A stretch of 18,546 bases of DNA from CAVZLD01 sp964522605 (GTDB lineage: Bacteria; Planctomycetota; Planctomycetia; Pirellulales; Pirellulaceae): assembly GCA_964522605.1 (NCBI GenBank), contig CAZFWV010000114.1, positions 1 to 18,546 of the forward strand, written 5' to 3'. Below, piece by piece: positions 7,275-15,473 of this stretch. Each line of letters begins with the position of its first letter. Within the stretch, counting starts at the first letter, position 1. The translations under genes were made by a program, and so were the position numbers. The notes beneath the pieces were generated by a model that was given only the letters and a program-made list of their open reading frames with translations, was not told where the DNA came from and ran no database searches.

Positions 7275-9548
7275 ATGGCATCAACGCAGGTACTGAATCA
7301 CAATTCACGACACCCCCTGGTTGCGGATCTGCTCGCCGGAGTGGTCGTATTTCTCGTTGCGTTGCCTTTGTGTCTCGGCGTTGCCCTCGCTTCCAACGCG
7401 CCCCTGTTTGCTGGCATTCTGTCAGGGATTGTCGGTGGTCTGTTGGTGGGAGCGATTAGCGGGTCGCACACGAGTGTCAGCGGCCCGGCCGCGGGACTGA
7501 CGGCGGTAGTTGCCGCACAAATCGCGGTCCTCGGATCCTTCGACGCATTCTTGCTGGCGGTGTTGATTTCGGGGCTCCTGCAGATTGGACTGGGCGTGTT
7601 GCGCGTCGGGGCCGTTGCGGACTTTGTGCCTTCGAGCGTGATCAAGGGTTTGTTGGCTGCGATCGGATTAATTCTGATTCTGAAGCAATTGCCCCATCTG
7701 GTTGGACACGATGCGAATCCGCTGGGAATGATGTCCTTTGAGGAGTTGGATCACGAGAATACTTTTTCGGAGCTCTCACATCTGTTTCGCGCGATTCATC
7801 CGGGAGCGACCGTCATTGGAGTCCTGTCGGCCTTGATCCTTCTGGTTTGGGATAAGACAAAGTGGCTGAAGGAATCTCTCGTTCCGGCTCCCCTGTTGGT
7901 CGTGCTATTTGGAGTGGCGATGGGAGCATGGTTTTCGCGGCTCGGCGGTCGTTGGTCGATCGACGTCACGCACCTCGTTCAGGTGCCCGTGGCGGACAGC
8001 CTGAGCAGCTTCATCGGATTCCTCCAGGTTCCGAGATTCTCGGAGCTGAGCAACCCGCAAGTGTATGTGGCGGCGGTGACCATCTGCCTGGTCGCATCAC
8101 TCGAAACGCTGCTCAATCTGGAAGCAGTGGACCGCCTCGATGCTCAGAAACGAATCTCTCCCACCAACCGCGAGTTAATCGCGCAGGGAACGGGAAACTT
8201 TTTCGCCGGATTGATCGGCGGATTGCCCGTGACTTCGGTGATCGTCCGTAGCTCCGTGAACATCAATTCCGGCGGGCGAACAAAGAGGGCCACCATGATT
8301 CATGGGCTGCTGCTGCTGTTGTGCGTCGGTCTGTTGCCCGGTTGGCTCAATCAGATACCGCTTTCCTGCCTGGCAGCCGTTCTCATTATGACCGGCTTGA
8401 AGCTGACCAGTCCGAAACTCTATCGTCAGATGTGGCGGGAAGGTCTCAATCAATTCTTGCCGTTTGTTATTACGATCGTCGCGATTCTGTTGACCGACTT
8501 ACTGATTGGCATCCTGATCGGTCTGGGTTTCAGCATCATCTTTATCCTCCGAAGCAACTTGCGGCGCCCGCTGCGACAGATCGTGGAAAAACACGCAGGT
8601 GGCGATGTGTTGCATATCGAGCTGGCGCAACAGGTGAGTTTTCTGAATCGTGTTGCGCTGTCCAAGGCGCTCGCAGCCGTGCCGCGTGGCGGTCATGTGT
8701 TGATCGATGCGCGTGATACCGACTACATCGACGCCGATGTGCTGGATCTGATTCTGGAGTATCAGCAGGAGATTGCACCGGTTCGGGGAGTTCACGTGAG
8801 CTTGGTGGGATTCAAGGATCACTACGAACAGATTGACGACCGCGTGTTGTATGCGGATTATTCGACGCGCGAGCTGCAAACCAGTCTGACGCCCGACCAA
8901 GTGATTCTAGTTCTCGAGGAAGGGAATAAGCGATTCTGCGCCGGAGAGCAATTGTCTCGCGATCTGTCGCGACAGCGCGAGATTACCGCCGATACACGAC
9001 ATCCGTTGGCAATTGTCCTGAGCGGTGCGAGTTCCCGAACTCCCGTCGAAATGATCTTTGATACGGGGCTGGGTGACATATTCTGCACGCGCGTTACCGG
9101 AAACCTGGTAAGCGTCGGCGTCTTGGGAAGTCTTGAGTACGCCTGCGCGGTGGCGGGGGCAAAACTCATCCTGGTGTTGGGGCACGAGGATAGTGCGCTG
9201 ATGCGGTTGGCGATCGAATGCTTTATTTCCGGCGAGCGGCCGTCCAGCAGAACCGGCTGTGAACACCTCGACCCAATCGTTACCGAGATTCAGCGATCGA
9301 TTGACCCAGACCGTGTGGAGCAATGGGCGAGTCTCCCCGCCGCCGAACAAAGGACTTATCTGGATCAACTCTATCGAGAGCATGTGCAGCACATCGTCGA
9401 ACAGATCCTGAAAGACAGCGGAGTGCTCGCCAAACTCGTCGACGACGGTCAGCTGAAAGTTGTCGGTGGAATGTACGACGTGCGAAGTGGTTGTGTAACG
9501 CTGTTTGAGCACGCCGTCGCGACCGATCGGCTCGGTCCTTCGGACTGA
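7275..9548 (+). CDS. SulP-family anion transporter fused to STAS and degenerate beta-carbonic-anhydrase domains
   Basis: A 757-residue inner-membrane transporter, probably for sulfate or bicarbonate. Residues about 12-425 are the SulP membrane domain. It has PLCLGVALASNAP near the start and GGLPVTSVIVRSSVNINSGG (315-334), matching the family's conserved GG-x-P segment. Residues about 444-530 are a STAS domain (VLIDARDTDYIDADVLD). Residues about 538-757 resemble a beta-carbonic anhydrase (EGNKRF, then GDIFCTRVTGN, GSLEYA and LVLGHE). Key residues have changed. The usual CSDSR is G584-A-S-S-R588, so the first zinc Cys and the catalytic Asp are absent. The usual HxxC is H637-E-D-S640, so only the His ligand remains. 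Catalysis is therefore unlikely, and a binding or regulatory role may remain. SulP-carbonic-anhydrase fusions are known and were proposed as bicarbonate transporters. The ribosome-binding site is poor (GGAG 12 nt upstream). It is a single gene with its own promoter region. Confidence 0.9.
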   Translation: MASTQVLNHNSRHPLVADLLAGVVVFLVALPLCLGVALASNAPLFAGILSGIVGGLLVGAISGSHTSVSGPAAGLTAVVAAQIAVLGSFDAFLLAVLISGLLQIGLGVLRVGAVADFVPSSVIKGLLAAIGLILILKQLPHLVGHDANPLGMMSFEELDHENTFSELSHLFRAIHPGATVIGVLSALILLVWDKTKWLKESLVPAPLLVVLFGVAMGAWFSRLGGRWSIDVTHLVQVPVADSLSSFIGFLQVPRFSELSNPQVYVAAVTICLVASLETLLNLEAVDRLDAQKRISPTNRELIAQGTGNFFAGLIGGLPVTSVIVRSSVNINSGGRTKRATMIHGLLLLLCVGLLPGWLNQIPLSCLAAVLIMTGLKLTSPKLYRQMWREGLNQFLPFVITIVAILLTDLLIGILIGLGFSIIFILRSNLRRPLRQIVEKHAGGDVLHIELAQQVSFLNRVALSKALAAVPRGGHVLIDARDTDYIDADVLDLILEYQQEIAPVRGVHVSLVGFKDHYEQIDDRVLYADYSTRELQTSLTPDQVILVLEEGNKRFCAGEQLSRDLSRQREITADTRHPLAIVLSGASSRTPVEMIFDTGLGDIFCTRVTGNLVSVGVLGSLEYACAVAGAKLILVLGHEDSALMRLAIECFISGERPSSRTGCEHLDPIVTEIQRSIDPDRVEQWASLPAAEQRTYLDQLYREHVQHIVEQILKDSGVLAKLVDDGQLKVVGGMYDVRSGCVTLFEHAVATDRLGPSD

Positions 9549-10022
9549 AGGAGAGGTGGCGCCGTTCTGTCGTTACCTTTCCCGTAGGCCGATTTTTCCT
9601 GTGCAGGCCGACTTGTCTCAAATCGGCAGCTCGACCTGCCTATGCCGACTTGAGACAAGTCGGCCTACGGGGCGTACAACCTCGAGATCTTCCTGCTGAT
9701 GTGGATCGTGTGTCCGGTGGGTCGATAGGTGCGGTATAATCACGTCGCCGAACGAATTGGTCGGAGTGACTTGCCGAGTGGAGTAATTACAGCACAGCAG
9801 GCATCGCTTCCCGCTTGCGAAGAGGGCCGCAGAGACTGGTGTTGGACTGGGGAGTGGAAGGCGAATTGGGGTGTTGCTCGATTCTTGCTGCGAGGGGTTC
9901 CGTTCGAGCAGGGCAAGGGTAAGCTGAAACATCGGCCACGATACGTTTTGGTTCCGTGATCCGGGGAATTCAAAGAATCGAGTTCTGATCCAAGTCATCC
10001 GTTCAGCTGAAAGGACGAAGCG
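9549..10022. other. 474-nt non-coding spacer
   Basis: This stretch holds the nested inverted repeats at 9582-9670 and then about 340 nt without a supported gene. A TATAAT lies at 9735-9740, but the sequence 17 nt upstream is not a recognisable -35. It could start a long leader for the aminotransferase. I looked for a tRNA (no T-arm or CCA end) and found none. Short open frames on both strands here have no recognisable motifs. AAGGA at 10011-10015 is the ribosome-binding site of the next gene. Confidence 0.55.
9582..9670. repeat. Nested inverted repeats (REP-like) after the SulP gene
   Basis: The outer arms CCGTAGGCCGA (9582-9592) and TCGGCCTACGG (9660-9670) are perfect 11-bp inverted repeats. 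Inside, 9606-9628 and 9643-9665 are 23-bp inverted repeats with one mismatch. The right-hand copy is also a hairpin by itself: GCCGACTTG, loop AGA, CAAGTCGGC (9644-9664), a perfect 9-bp stem. The left copy forms a poorer version. The element starts 33 nt after the SulP stop and has no T-tract, so it may be a dispersed palindromic repeat that also shapes the transcript 3' end. Confidence 0.75.
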
Positions 10023-11390
10023 ATGTACGAGCCGTTGAAGAACCGCCGCGAATTTCTGGCCACCGTTGGTGCGACAGGAGCGGCATCTCTTGTCGCCGGA
10101 TCGCTCAAGAGTTCAACCGGTCATGCCGCCGAGGGCAGTGCCAAACTGGCGATTGACGGAGGCACCCCCGTGCGTCCGACCACGCTTTCCTCCCAGCCCT
10201 ACGGACCGCAGTTTTATGATGAGGTGGAAAAGCAGGAACTGATCGATGTGCTCGAGTCGCGGTATCCATTTCGCTGGTGGGGAGAGAGTTCGAAGGTTCT
10301 GCAGTTCGAGCAAGAGTACGCCAAGCACATTGGCGTCAAGTATGCGCTGGCCGTGACGTCGGGAACCACCGCGCTCTTCACCGCCATGGCGGCGATGGAA
10401 ATTGGCCCGGGCGATGAGGTACTGTTGCCCGCCTGGACCTGGTACGCCGATTACGATGCGATTGTGCTGGCCGGTGCCTTGCCTGTCTTTGTTGAAGTGG
10501 ACGAGTCGTTCAATATCGATCCTCAAGAAATGGAAGCGAAGATTACGCCGCGCACCAAAGCGATCATCGCAGTCCACCTGCAAGGATGTCCGGCGGATAT
10601 GGACCCCATTCTGGAAATTGGTCGGAAACACAACCTGCTCGTGCTGGAAGACGCGGCGCAATGTCTGGGCGGACAATACAAGGGCAAGTACGTCGGTGCG
10701 ATTGGCGACTTGAGCATCAACAGTTTTCAGCTCAGCAAGAGCATCACGGCGGGAGAAGGGGGAGCGGTGACCACGAATAATCCGGAACTGTTTGAACGGG
10801 CCGTCCGTTTTCACGACGTAGGGACGCTCCGCTCACCCCAATCCGAATCGCTCGGCGGCGGTCTGCTGGCTGCCTTCGCGTCGTGTAACTTCCGAATGAA
10901 CGAGTTTACGGGTGCGGTCTTGAAAGGCCAGTTGCAGAAGCTCGAGACCATCTGCGGCGGCCTGCGCCGTAACGCACGAATGGTCCGCGAAGGAATCGCC
11001 GACCTGCCGGATCTGAAACTCCGTAAGTCCCCCGATCAAGACGGAGACCTAGGCGTCACGGTCTTTCTGGACCATGGGACCCGCCAGCGACGCGATCAAT
11101 TCCTGCGCGCACTTCGCGCCGAGGGGATCGCTGCCTCCGGACCGGGAGGGTCGGTCATTCTGCCGATCGACGAGCGGATTGAGAAGAAGGTGACCGTGCA
11201 CCCGGACTGGCCTTCCTTCAACAGCCCCCAGGGAAAAGCGATTCGGTACGGAACCGAATGCTGTCCGCGTACGATCGATATCATTGGCCGCTTCGGCGGC
11301 GTGATCATGGACCCGAATTTTACTGAGGAGGACGTCCACGATATCGTTCGGGCGATGCGTAAGGTGTATCTGGCGATGAACCCGGCGTAA
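10023..11390 (+). CDS. DegT/DnrJ/EryC1/StrS-family PLP aminotransferase with Tat signal
   Basis: A 455-residue fold-type-I PLP enzyme of the sugar aminotransferase family, which normally transfers an amino group to a nucleotide-linked keto-sugar. Conserved points are SGTTALF (113-119), LEDAAQ with D210 contacting the PLP ring nitrogen, and K239 in SFQLSKSITAGEGG as the Schiff-base lysine, so it should be catalytic. The N-terminus carries a twin-arginine motif (NRREFL, residues 7-12), a hydrophobic stretch and HAAEG near 34-38, which fit Tat export with the cofactor already bound. The start is firm: AAGGA lies 7 nt before the ATG. Export is odd for this family, since nucleotide sugars are cytosolic; Tat-tagged members do recur in planctomycetes, as far as I recall. 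No sugar-nucleotide genes are nearby. The true substrate is unknown, and the N-terminus could instead be a retained membrane anchor. Confidence 0.9.
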   Translation: MYEPLKNRREFLATVGATGAASLVAGSLKSSTGHAAEGSAKLAIDGGTPVRPTTLSSQPYGPQFYDEVEKQELIDVLESRYPFRWWGESSKVLQFEQEYAKHIGVKYALAVTSGTTALFTAMAAMEIGPGDEVLLPAWTWYADYDAIVLAGALPVFVEVDESFNIDPQEMEAKITPRTKAIIAVHLQGCPADMDPILEIGRKHNLLVLEDAAQCLGGQYKGKYVGAIGDLSINSFQLSKSITAGEGGAVTTNNPELFERAVRFHDVGTLRSPQSESLGGGLLAAFASCNFRMNEFTGAVLKGQLQKLETICGGLRRNARMVREGIADLPDLKLRKSPDQDGDLGVTVFLDHGTRQRRDQFLRALRAEGIAASGPGGSVILPIDERIEKKVTVHPDWPSFNSPQGKAIRYGTECCPRTIDIIGRFGGVIMDPNFTEEDVHDIVRAMRKVYLAMNPA

Positions 11391-11419
11391 GGATCGACGC
11401 GCGAGCTGCAGTAAGGAAT

Positions 11420-11448
11420 CACGGGGATTCAGGAGAGCCCCAGTGTTT
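11420..11448 (+). terminator. Weak hairpin after the aminotransferase gene
   Basis: CACGGGG and CCCCAGTG can pair around an 11-nt loop, with one bulged A, and are followed by only TTT. It is 30 nt past the stop codon. The stem is short and the T-tract minimal, so this is a tentative call. Confidence 0.2.
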
Positions 11449-11474
11449 CCGAAGTTGCTCGGTAGGACGGATTG

Positions 11475-11574
11475 NNNNNNNNNNNNNNNNNNNNNNNNNN
11501 NNNNNNNNNNNNNNNNNNNNNNNNNNNNNNNNNNNNNNNNNNNNNNNNNNNNNNNNNNNNNNNNNNNNNNNNNN
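11475..11574. other. Assembly gap (100 N)
   Basis: Exactly 100 undetermined bases, which usually means a scaffold join of unknown length. The left edge reads GGACGGATTG and the right edge starts ATCCGTGGTTCCTC, which matches the end of the 82-bp palindrome seen earlier. A collapsed repeat copy is therefore the likely cause. Open frames that run through the N block are not real evidence of coding. Confidence 0.95.
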
Positions 11575-11588
11575 ATCCGTGGTTCCTC
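11575..11588. repeat. Remnant end of a second palindromic repeat copy
   Basis: ATCCGTGGTTCCTC is identical over 14 bases to 3047-3060, the right end of the 82-bp palindrome. The rest of the copy would lie in the adjoining gap; ACGGAT at 11467-11472 on the other side of the gap fits its repeating unit. Like the first copy, it lies between convergent genes. Confidence 0.5.
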
Positions 11589-11643
11589 CTAAACGCGTTT
11601 CTCGCATCGCGCCCGCACGGAGCCTATCGGCTGGCAGGAGTCG

Positions 11644-13509
11644 TCACATCGTCGTCAATTCAATGAACTCGGTTTCGCCGGGACCGATGGTCACGGTGCA
11701 GCCACCATCGTTAAAGGGCAGTGGCTCTCCCGTGCGCCAATCGAAGAAGCCTTGATGTGAGATTCGTGGCTGCAACGTGACGGTGGCAATCTCGGAGTCA
11801 TCAACAACGGCCGGCTCACGTGGGAGCTTCACGACGCCCCGATTGTTCACGAGTTCGATGACCCAACCGCTCGAAGTACGGTTCAGCTGATACTGGATCG
11901 CATCCCCCGTGATCGCGACCGGCAGGTAGGTCTCGCACAACCGACGCAGTCGCGCGTCCGAGATGGCGGTCGACTGCTTCGTGGCCGGATGGACCCAGGG
12001 CTCGAGCACTTCCACGTGGCCCTGTTCTGTGAGTTGCTTGAGCTCTGATGGGTCGATGCCTTCCGCATGCCTCTGGCTAATCAAGAGCAGACTGCCGCGT
12101 CCGGCCGCCTGAAGTAGCGACGTCATAAATGGTGCATCCAATGTGTGATCGCCGACCAGCAGCAGCACGGGGTAGGCGGCGAGGACCTCCGCATCGGCAT
12201 CGGACAGTTGCACATCAAAGATCTCGCCATACGGCGTGGGACGCAGATACGAGGCCTCGGGATTCTCGGGAAAGGGCTGCTGATGGATGTGATCGGACCC
12301 GGGAAACAGTTGCTCGGTGAACAGCGTGTGGATTTCCGCGTCCCCGACTGTCGGTTGCAGGATTCCCCACGGTTTGCCCATGTACGCGTTATAACCCGCG
12401 TACTGGTCCAGAACGATCGCGATCGGTGTGTAGGGAACTCCGCGATCTTTGTTTTGCATGAAGCGGAATAATTGGGAGGCCTTCCATCCGTGTTCGGTCA
12501 GACGGTATGGAGGCGTCGGCTGCTCCAGAAAGATCGCAATACTATTCTCCGGCGTAACCATCGCCGCGCCGGCGAACCAGCCGTGGAGCCACATCCGCTG
12601 GTAGAGGCTCAGCGAGTGTCCCGCATCGAGACCGCGCGCGAATCCGTCGGGTTGCAGCATGAGTGGTCCGCGGGTCGTACACGATCCCGAGAACCAAGGA
12701 CTGACCTGGACCGACCAGGGCTTTTGATTCCGCCGCGCCGCCCCGCGGGCGAATGCAAATTTGGACTGCGTGAATGCGATATTCTCGGCGACTTCCAGTC
12801 CGATTAGACGCGCACCCCACTGGCCCGCGTAGGCCTCGTAGTGAGAGTGGCCGGTGACGCTAATGTTCCAACCGCGCATTTGCTCTTGTCGCGTTTGGAA
12901 GTAGTCCCGGAGGATCTCGTAGCACTCCTGTCGACTGGTCGGCATCTGATCGTATCCGGAGAGCCCGGCGGGTTTCATCAGGTGCTTCTGCTTTTCAAAG
13001 TCCTCCCCGTAGACTGCGCGCCACCAACTCTCCTGATGCGCCAGGTTGTGGAAATAGTAACCCCACTCACCAAGTTGGGTCGCCGCAAAAATCCCGGCGC
13101 TTTCGAGGCTTCGGAGCATGGCATCTTGTTCTTCGGACAGGCGACACGTTCCCTCCTTGACCTGATGATCTGCCGTTTGGGCATAGGGGATCACCGGCCA
13201 GCCGACCTCGCGAAGAAGATCGAACGCCTCCTTGTGGAGTGGTGTCAGCCCAGGACCGGGATCGAAGCCGTTTCCCAGTGACTCGCGCTTCATCGTGGCG
13301 ACGAGCTCGCGCAGGGCAGGTGCATCGGCGGGAGCGCCGTAGAGCGTGAACGTGAACGCGTCGTGTCCTGGCAAGAAGGGTAGGGCGAGCCGACTCGTGC
13401 GGATTGTCTCATAACTCGGAAACCCCGTCTCGATCGGCACGGCGCCCGCTGCATTGGAAGCGAATGTGCTTGCGACGATTGCCAAGCTCAGCAGAAATCT
13501 GTGCATCAT
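11644..13509 (-). CDS. Secreted protein of unknown family, possibly a TIM-barrel glycosidase
   Basis: About 621 residues from the ATG at 13509. I do not recognise a named family. Numbering below counts from a GTG at 13542, 11 codons upstream. The start is set at 13509, or the next ATG at 13506, because GGAG lies 3 and 6 nt upstream respectively, and a signal peptide (MMHRFLLSLAIVASTFASNAAGA) begins there. The first two thirds look like an alpha/beta barrel rich in aromatic residues. Possible catalytic acids are E159 (QLGEWGYYFHNL) and E250/E253 (GLEVAENIAF). A conserved-looking block ARGAARRNQKPWSVQVSPWF spans 265-284. Residues near 455-500 (YPVLLLVGDHTL, then LLLISQRH) resemble the Rossmann-like domain that follows barrels in some beta-galactosidases. 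The C-terminus is a beta-rich domain. A glycosidase is a reasonable guess from these traits and the neighbours, but is unproven. Confidence 0.75.
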   Translation of the reverse strand: MMHRFLLSLAIVASTFASNAAGAVPIETGFPSYETIRTSRLALPFLPGHDAFTFTLYGAPADAPALRELVATMKRESLGNGFDPGPGLTPLHKEAFDLLREVGWPVIPYAQTADHQVKEGTCRLSEEQDAMLRSLESAGIFAATQLGEWGYYFHNLAHQESWWRAVYGEDFEKQKHLMKPAGLSGYDQMPTSRQECYEILRDYFQTRQEQMRGWNISVTGHSHYEAYAGQWGARLIGLEVAENIAFTQSKFAFARGAARRNQKPWSVQVSPWFSGSCTTRGPLMLQPDGFARGLDAGHSLSLYQRMWLHGWFAGAAMVTPENSIAIFLEQPTPPYRLTEHGWKASQLFRFMQNKDRGVPYTPIAIVLDQYAGYNAYMGKPWGILQPTVGDAEIHTLFTEQLFPGSDHIHQQPFPENPEASYLRPTPYGEIFDVQLSDADAEVLAAYPVLLLVGDHTLDAPFMTSLLQAAGRGSLLLISQRHAEGIDPSELKQLTEQGHVEVLEPWVHPATKQSTAISDARLRRLCETYLPVAITGDAIQYQLNRTSSGWVIELVNNRGVVKLPREPAVVDDSEIATVTLQPRISHQGFFDWRTGEPLPFNDGGCTVTIGPGETEFIELTTM

Positions 13510-13724
13510 GGTCTCCAGAAAATGGTTGAGGGTCTGCCGCACCGGTACTCCCTGTCGTTCCTACCCGGCAAACCGCATCGCCCTGCGGCAAGCATGAATC
13601 TACAATGACGAATATACATGGGATGGATCCACTTCACGAGAAGAGCCTGCTCGCATCCCGCTCCCTTTTCGGTTTCTCGGTGTCCCTTCGTGGGATGCCG
13701 GTCCTTTCTTGTGTTTTTTGTGCG
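13510..13724. other. Divergent promoter region and repeat-like leader
   Basis: These 215 nt separate the secreted unknown protein from the kinase gene. The part at about 13640-13722 is rich in CTTTT/TTTCTTG runs. It is open in the kinase frame, but its translation is low in conserved residues and has no ribosome-binding site at any of its ATGs (13605, 13623, 13695), so it is probably non-coding. No convincing -35/-10 pair is visible on either strand. Confidence 0.45.
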
Positions 13725-15473
13725 ATGACTGATCACCGAGACGTACTTGAAACGACCTTGTTGCTTCGGTGTCCCCATTGCCAGGCGCGGGTGGAGGCAC
13801 CGGATGACCCGTCGCTGATCCAGATCCATTGTTCGGTCTGTAGAAAGAAGTTTCAGGTGGTCGGGCCGCGCGCGGAGCGAGATGTGCGACAGCGGGTGGG
13901 TCGGTTTGAGTTGATTGAGCGGCTGGGTGTGGGTTCATTCGGCACCGTCTGGCGAGCGCGAGATCCCAAGCTCGATCGAGACGTAGCGATCAAAGTGCCC
14001 CGCGGCCGGCAACTCCATTCGCTGGAGGTCGAGGAGGTCATGCGCGAGGCGCGCACGGCCGGCCGACTCCGCCATCCCCAGATTGTCGCGATTCATGAGG
14101 TCGGGCGTGATGAGGACGATACGCCCTACATCGTGAGTGATTTCATTCGCGGCGTCTCCCTGGATCGGTGGGTCCAGAAACAACCACCGAGTTTTTTGGC
14201 AGCTGCGAAGCTCTGTCGGCAGATTGCGGAGGCACTCCATCATGCACATCAGCAGGGAGTGATCCATCGCGATCTGAAACCGGCAAATGTCTTGGTCGAT
14301 GAGCAAGGCGAGCCGCACCTGACGGATTTCGGATTGGCCAAGCGGGTAGACGATGAGGTTGCGATGACAATGGATGGTCACATTCTGGGAACGCCCGCGT
14401 ATATGTCACCCGAGCAGGCTCGCGGCCAATCCCATCTTTGTGACCGTCAGAGCGATGTGTATTCTCTGGGCGTGATTCTGTTTCAGTTGCTCGCCAATGA
14501 GTTGCCGTTCCGCGGCAATATGAGTGTGCTCGTGCACAAGATTGCACATGATGATCCACCGAGTCCGCGACAGTATAACCAGTACGTTCCTCGAGACCTC
14601 GAAACCATCTGCTTGAAGTGCCTTCACAAAGATCCGTCGCGACGTTATCCAACCGCCAAGGCTCTGGGCGAAGAACTCGGGCGTTTTGTACGGGACGAGC
14701 CGATTCAAGCTCGCCCTCTGCGGCGCATGGAGCGGTTGTGGCGGTGGTCTCGACGTCAACCTTTGTTGGCTGGTCTCATGGCGAGTTCCCTGATCCTGCT
14801 GCTGCTGATCGCCGTGCTAACCAGCTGGGGATACGTTCGGGAACGCAATCTCCGACGGGAGTTGGAAAGCACGATCAAAAGTCAACAGAACCTGTTGGCC
14901 TTTATTCGGCACAGCGATACGATTCGTCGTCACTGGCAGGCCGTGGAGCAGGCCGCCGTCGATCCCGCATTGCACGCGGCCCTACGACATACCGTGGATG
15001 ATTCTGAGTTTCAGGAGATCTCGCGACGGCTGAACGATTCGGCGTTGGAGTCGGAGTGGCCGGCGCTGCGTCAGCAAATGCTTTCCCATTCCGCACGCGA
15101 GGTGTTGCAGGAGTGGTTACAGCGACAGTATGACGCAAGCAATGCGGAGGAAGCGTTTGCGTGGTTTGTCCAGGATGAAAATGGTCTGCAAATCGCCCGC
15201 GCGCCAATCGACCCTCAAAGCATCGGTCAGAACTACGCTTGGCGCTCCTATTTTCACGGTCGTCCACGCGATGATCAGGACGCCGACCAGGATCGCGCGT
15301 GGATCCCCGGTCACCACCTGTCCGAGACCCATCTATCGACCGACTTTCGTACGGAGATGACGGATCGAGAAGTCGTGGCTGTGTCGACTCCGATTGTGAT
15401 CGACGATCGATTTGTGGGTGTCCTGGGGGTCTTTCTCTACATTGTGCCACCCGGAGGTGATTCAGCCCGGTAG
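13725..15473 (+). CDS. Membrane Ser/Thr protein kinase with zinc-ribbon N-terminus and Cache-like sensor
   Basis: A 582-residue Hanks-type kinase. Residues 16-39 hold two CxxC pairs (CPHC and CSVC) like a small zinc ribbon. The kinase domain covers about 61-325: glycine loop GVGSFGTV, K90 in VAIK, catalytic HRDLKPAN (D183), DFG (D201) and APE-type SPE (228-230), so it should be active. A single membrane helix at about 346-368 is followed by a helical linker. The C-terminal region (about 475-572) resembles a PDC/Cache fold (AWFVQDENG, WRSYF, then STPIVIDDRFVGVLGVF). The expected topology is a cytosolic kinase with an external ligand sensor. An in-frame ATG at 13605 would add 40 residues from a repeat-like leader; 13725 is preferred because conserved sequence begins just after it, although no ribosome-binding site is seen. 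The stop comes right after the last sensor strand, 73 nt before a gap. Ligand and phosphorylation targets are unknown. Confidence 0.88.
   Translation: MTDHRDVLETTLLLRCPHCQARVEAPDDPSLIQIHCSVCRKKFQVVGPRAERDVRQRVGRFELIERLGVGSFGTVWRARDPKLDRDVAIKVPRGRQLHSLEVEEVMREARTAGRLRHPQIVAIHEVGRDEDDTPYIVSDFIRGVSLDRWVQKQPPSFLAAAKLCRQIAEALHHAHQQGVIHRDLKPANVLVDEQGEPHLTDFGLAKRVDDEVAMTMDGHILGTPAYMSPEQARGQSHLCDRQSDVYSLGVILFQLLANELPFRGNMSVLVHKIAHDDPPSPRQYNQYVPRDLETICLKCLHKDPSRRYPTAKALGEELGRFVRDEPIQARPLRRMERLWRWSRRQPLLAGLMASSLILLLLIAVLTSWGYVRERNLRRELESTIKSQQNLLAFIRHSDTIRRHWQAVEQAAVDPALHAALRHTVDDSEFQEISRRLNDSALESEWPALRQQMLSHSAREVLQEWLQRQYDASNAEEAFAWFVQDENGLQIARAPIDPQSIGQNYAWRSYFHGRPRDDQDADQDRAWIPGHHLSETHLSTDFRTEMTDREVVAVSTPIVIDDRFVGVLGVFLYIVPPGGDSAR

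Noticed and set aside
9729..9959. Small open frame in the spacer before the aminotransferase
   Set aside because: No ribosome-binding site, no motif and a similar-sized open frame on the other strand; likely chance.
11419..11666. Open frames running through the first N block
   Set aside because: They exist only because N codons are read as open; no real coding support on either side.
13605..13724. 40-codon N-terminal extension of the kinase
   Set aside because: Low-complexity, repeat-like sequence without a ribosome-binding site; conserved zinc-ribbon sequence begins after the ATG at 13725.
13725..15473. Kinase truncated by a frameshift near its 3' end
   Set aside because: Other frames after 15440 do not continue a sensor domain, and the stop falls just after the expected final strand, so the gene looks complete.
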